Source of the DNA: Bacillota bacterium
GTDB taxonomy: Bacteria > Bacillota > Negativicutes > Sporomusales > Sporomusaceae
Assembly (NCBI GenBank): GCA_017889705.1
Contig: JAGGAB010000030.1
Location: forward strand, 1 to 42,608
Reading direction: 5' to 3'
DNA: 42,608 bases
The position numbers were made by a program, and so were the translations under genes. This document shows positions 42,329 through 42,608 of this stretch, in pieces; position 1 is the first letter of the stretch; every line of letters begins with the position of its first letter. Below the pieces are notes generated by a model, which saw nothing but the letters and a program-made list of their open reading frames with translations, had not been told where the DNA came from and searched no databases.

Positions 42329-42352
42329 TATATGCTATATGCTATATGCTAG
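42329..42352. repeat. Tandem heptamer repeat
   Basis: Three perfect copies of TATATGC (42329-42349) followed by TAG. Same period as the arrays at 799 and 7511. Confidence 0.7.
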
Positions 42353-42482
42353 TCTGCTTGAAAGAAGTTGAACTTGGTGGTAAAATTATGCTGTTTGCTT
42401 TTCCTAACGCTATGAGATGTAAAAATTTCGTTCTGAGTAAGTGTGTACGCGAACCTTTGGAATAATGAATGGGAGTGTTTAT

Positions 42483-42608
42483 ATGACAGCGACAACGAAT
42501 AAAATGGTTATTATTGGTGTAGGACATGTAGGATCGCAAGTCTTGGCAACCGCGGTTGCCCATCAAATCGCATCGGAGATTGCCTTGATTGATATTGTGG
42601 AAGGGAGA
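42483..42608 (+). CDS. L-lactate/malate dehydrogenase family, N-terminal part
   Basis: The frame starts at ATG 42483 with GGGAG at 42471-42475 and runs open to the window end (42 codons). VIIGVGHVGSQVL is the Rossmann GxGxxG of the LDH/MDH family, followed by SEIALIDIVEG, whose Asp binds the NAD ribose. Substrate choice between lactate and malate needs the missing active-site loop. It is a fermentative enzyme, in line with the rest of the window. Confidence 0.8.
   Translation, partial: MTATTNKMVIIGVGHVGSQVLATAVAHQIASEIALIDIVEGR

Overview
The window reads as a chromosomal segment of an anaerobic, low-to-mid GC Firmicute. A Negativicutes/Sporomusa-type host is my inference, from the mix of NADH-dependent Nfn transhydrogenase, a ferredoxin-fused EtfA, FixABCX, Rex and fermentative CoA enzymes. 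No rRNA or ribosomal protein gene is present to prove it. Every gene I can support lies on the + strand.

Layout. (1) 1-3.9 kb: a palindrome-rich non-coding edge, a FadR-type regulator with an iron alcohol dehydrogenase, a nitroreductase stump and a ferredoxin-fused nitroreductase. (2) 3.9-6.5 kb: a stand-alone hemB and a decayed IS21-type transposase. (3) 6.5-12.5 kb: a second FadR-type regulator, then module A: class III CoA-transferase, FabK-like flavin oxidoreductase, MFS transporter and a small one-helix membrane protein. (4) 12.8-25 kb: a sigma54 activator, then module B behind a near-perfect -24/-12 promoter: Zn alcohol dehydrogenase, SDR, MFS transporter, a second copy of the small membrane protein, a 4-hydroxybutyryl-CoA-dehydratase-type [4Fe-4S] enzyme, a second class III CoA-transferase, thiolase, 3-hydroxybutyryl-CoA dehydrogenase and crotonase. 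(5) 25-30 kb: redox balance, with Rex, a small Cys-rich protein, NfnAB and a flavin reductase. (6) 30-41.3 kb: two acyl-CoA dehydrogenase/ETF systems. One has a 2[4Fe-4S]-fused EtfA (bifurcating type). The other is acd-fixABCX (quinone-linked type). A hydrogenase-like sensor/iron-sulfur protein lies between them. (7) 41.3-42.6 kb: IS3 debris, terminators, a candidate small RNA, a tRNA-Thr 3' fragment, palindromes and the start of a lactate/malate dehydrogenase gene.

How it fits together (inference). An imported hydroxy-acid is activated by a CaiB-type CoA-transferase, oxidised or isomerised by the alcohol dehydrogenase, SDR and flavin enzymes, and dehydrated by the radical [4Fe-4S]/FAD dehydratase to an enoyl-CoA. 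Crotonase, HBD and thiolase take the oxidative branch to acetyl-CoA. Acyl-CoA dehydrogenase with ETF or Fix takes the reductive branch, and Nfn and Rex balance NADH, NADPH and ferredoxin. The natural substrate cannot be read from the sequence.

The strongest new observation is regulatory. Module B and the first acd-etf operon, 15 kb apart, share a sigma54 promoter plus two upstream 16-36 bp motifs in nearly identical geometry. The motifs start exactly 100 bp apart in both places and lie about 142-145 and 242-245 bp before the -24 element, so both operons are probably driven by the PAS-AAA+ activator at 12878. Both acyl-CoA dehydrogenase operons also carry the same 14-bp operator-like sequence over the -10 region of a sigmaA promoter.
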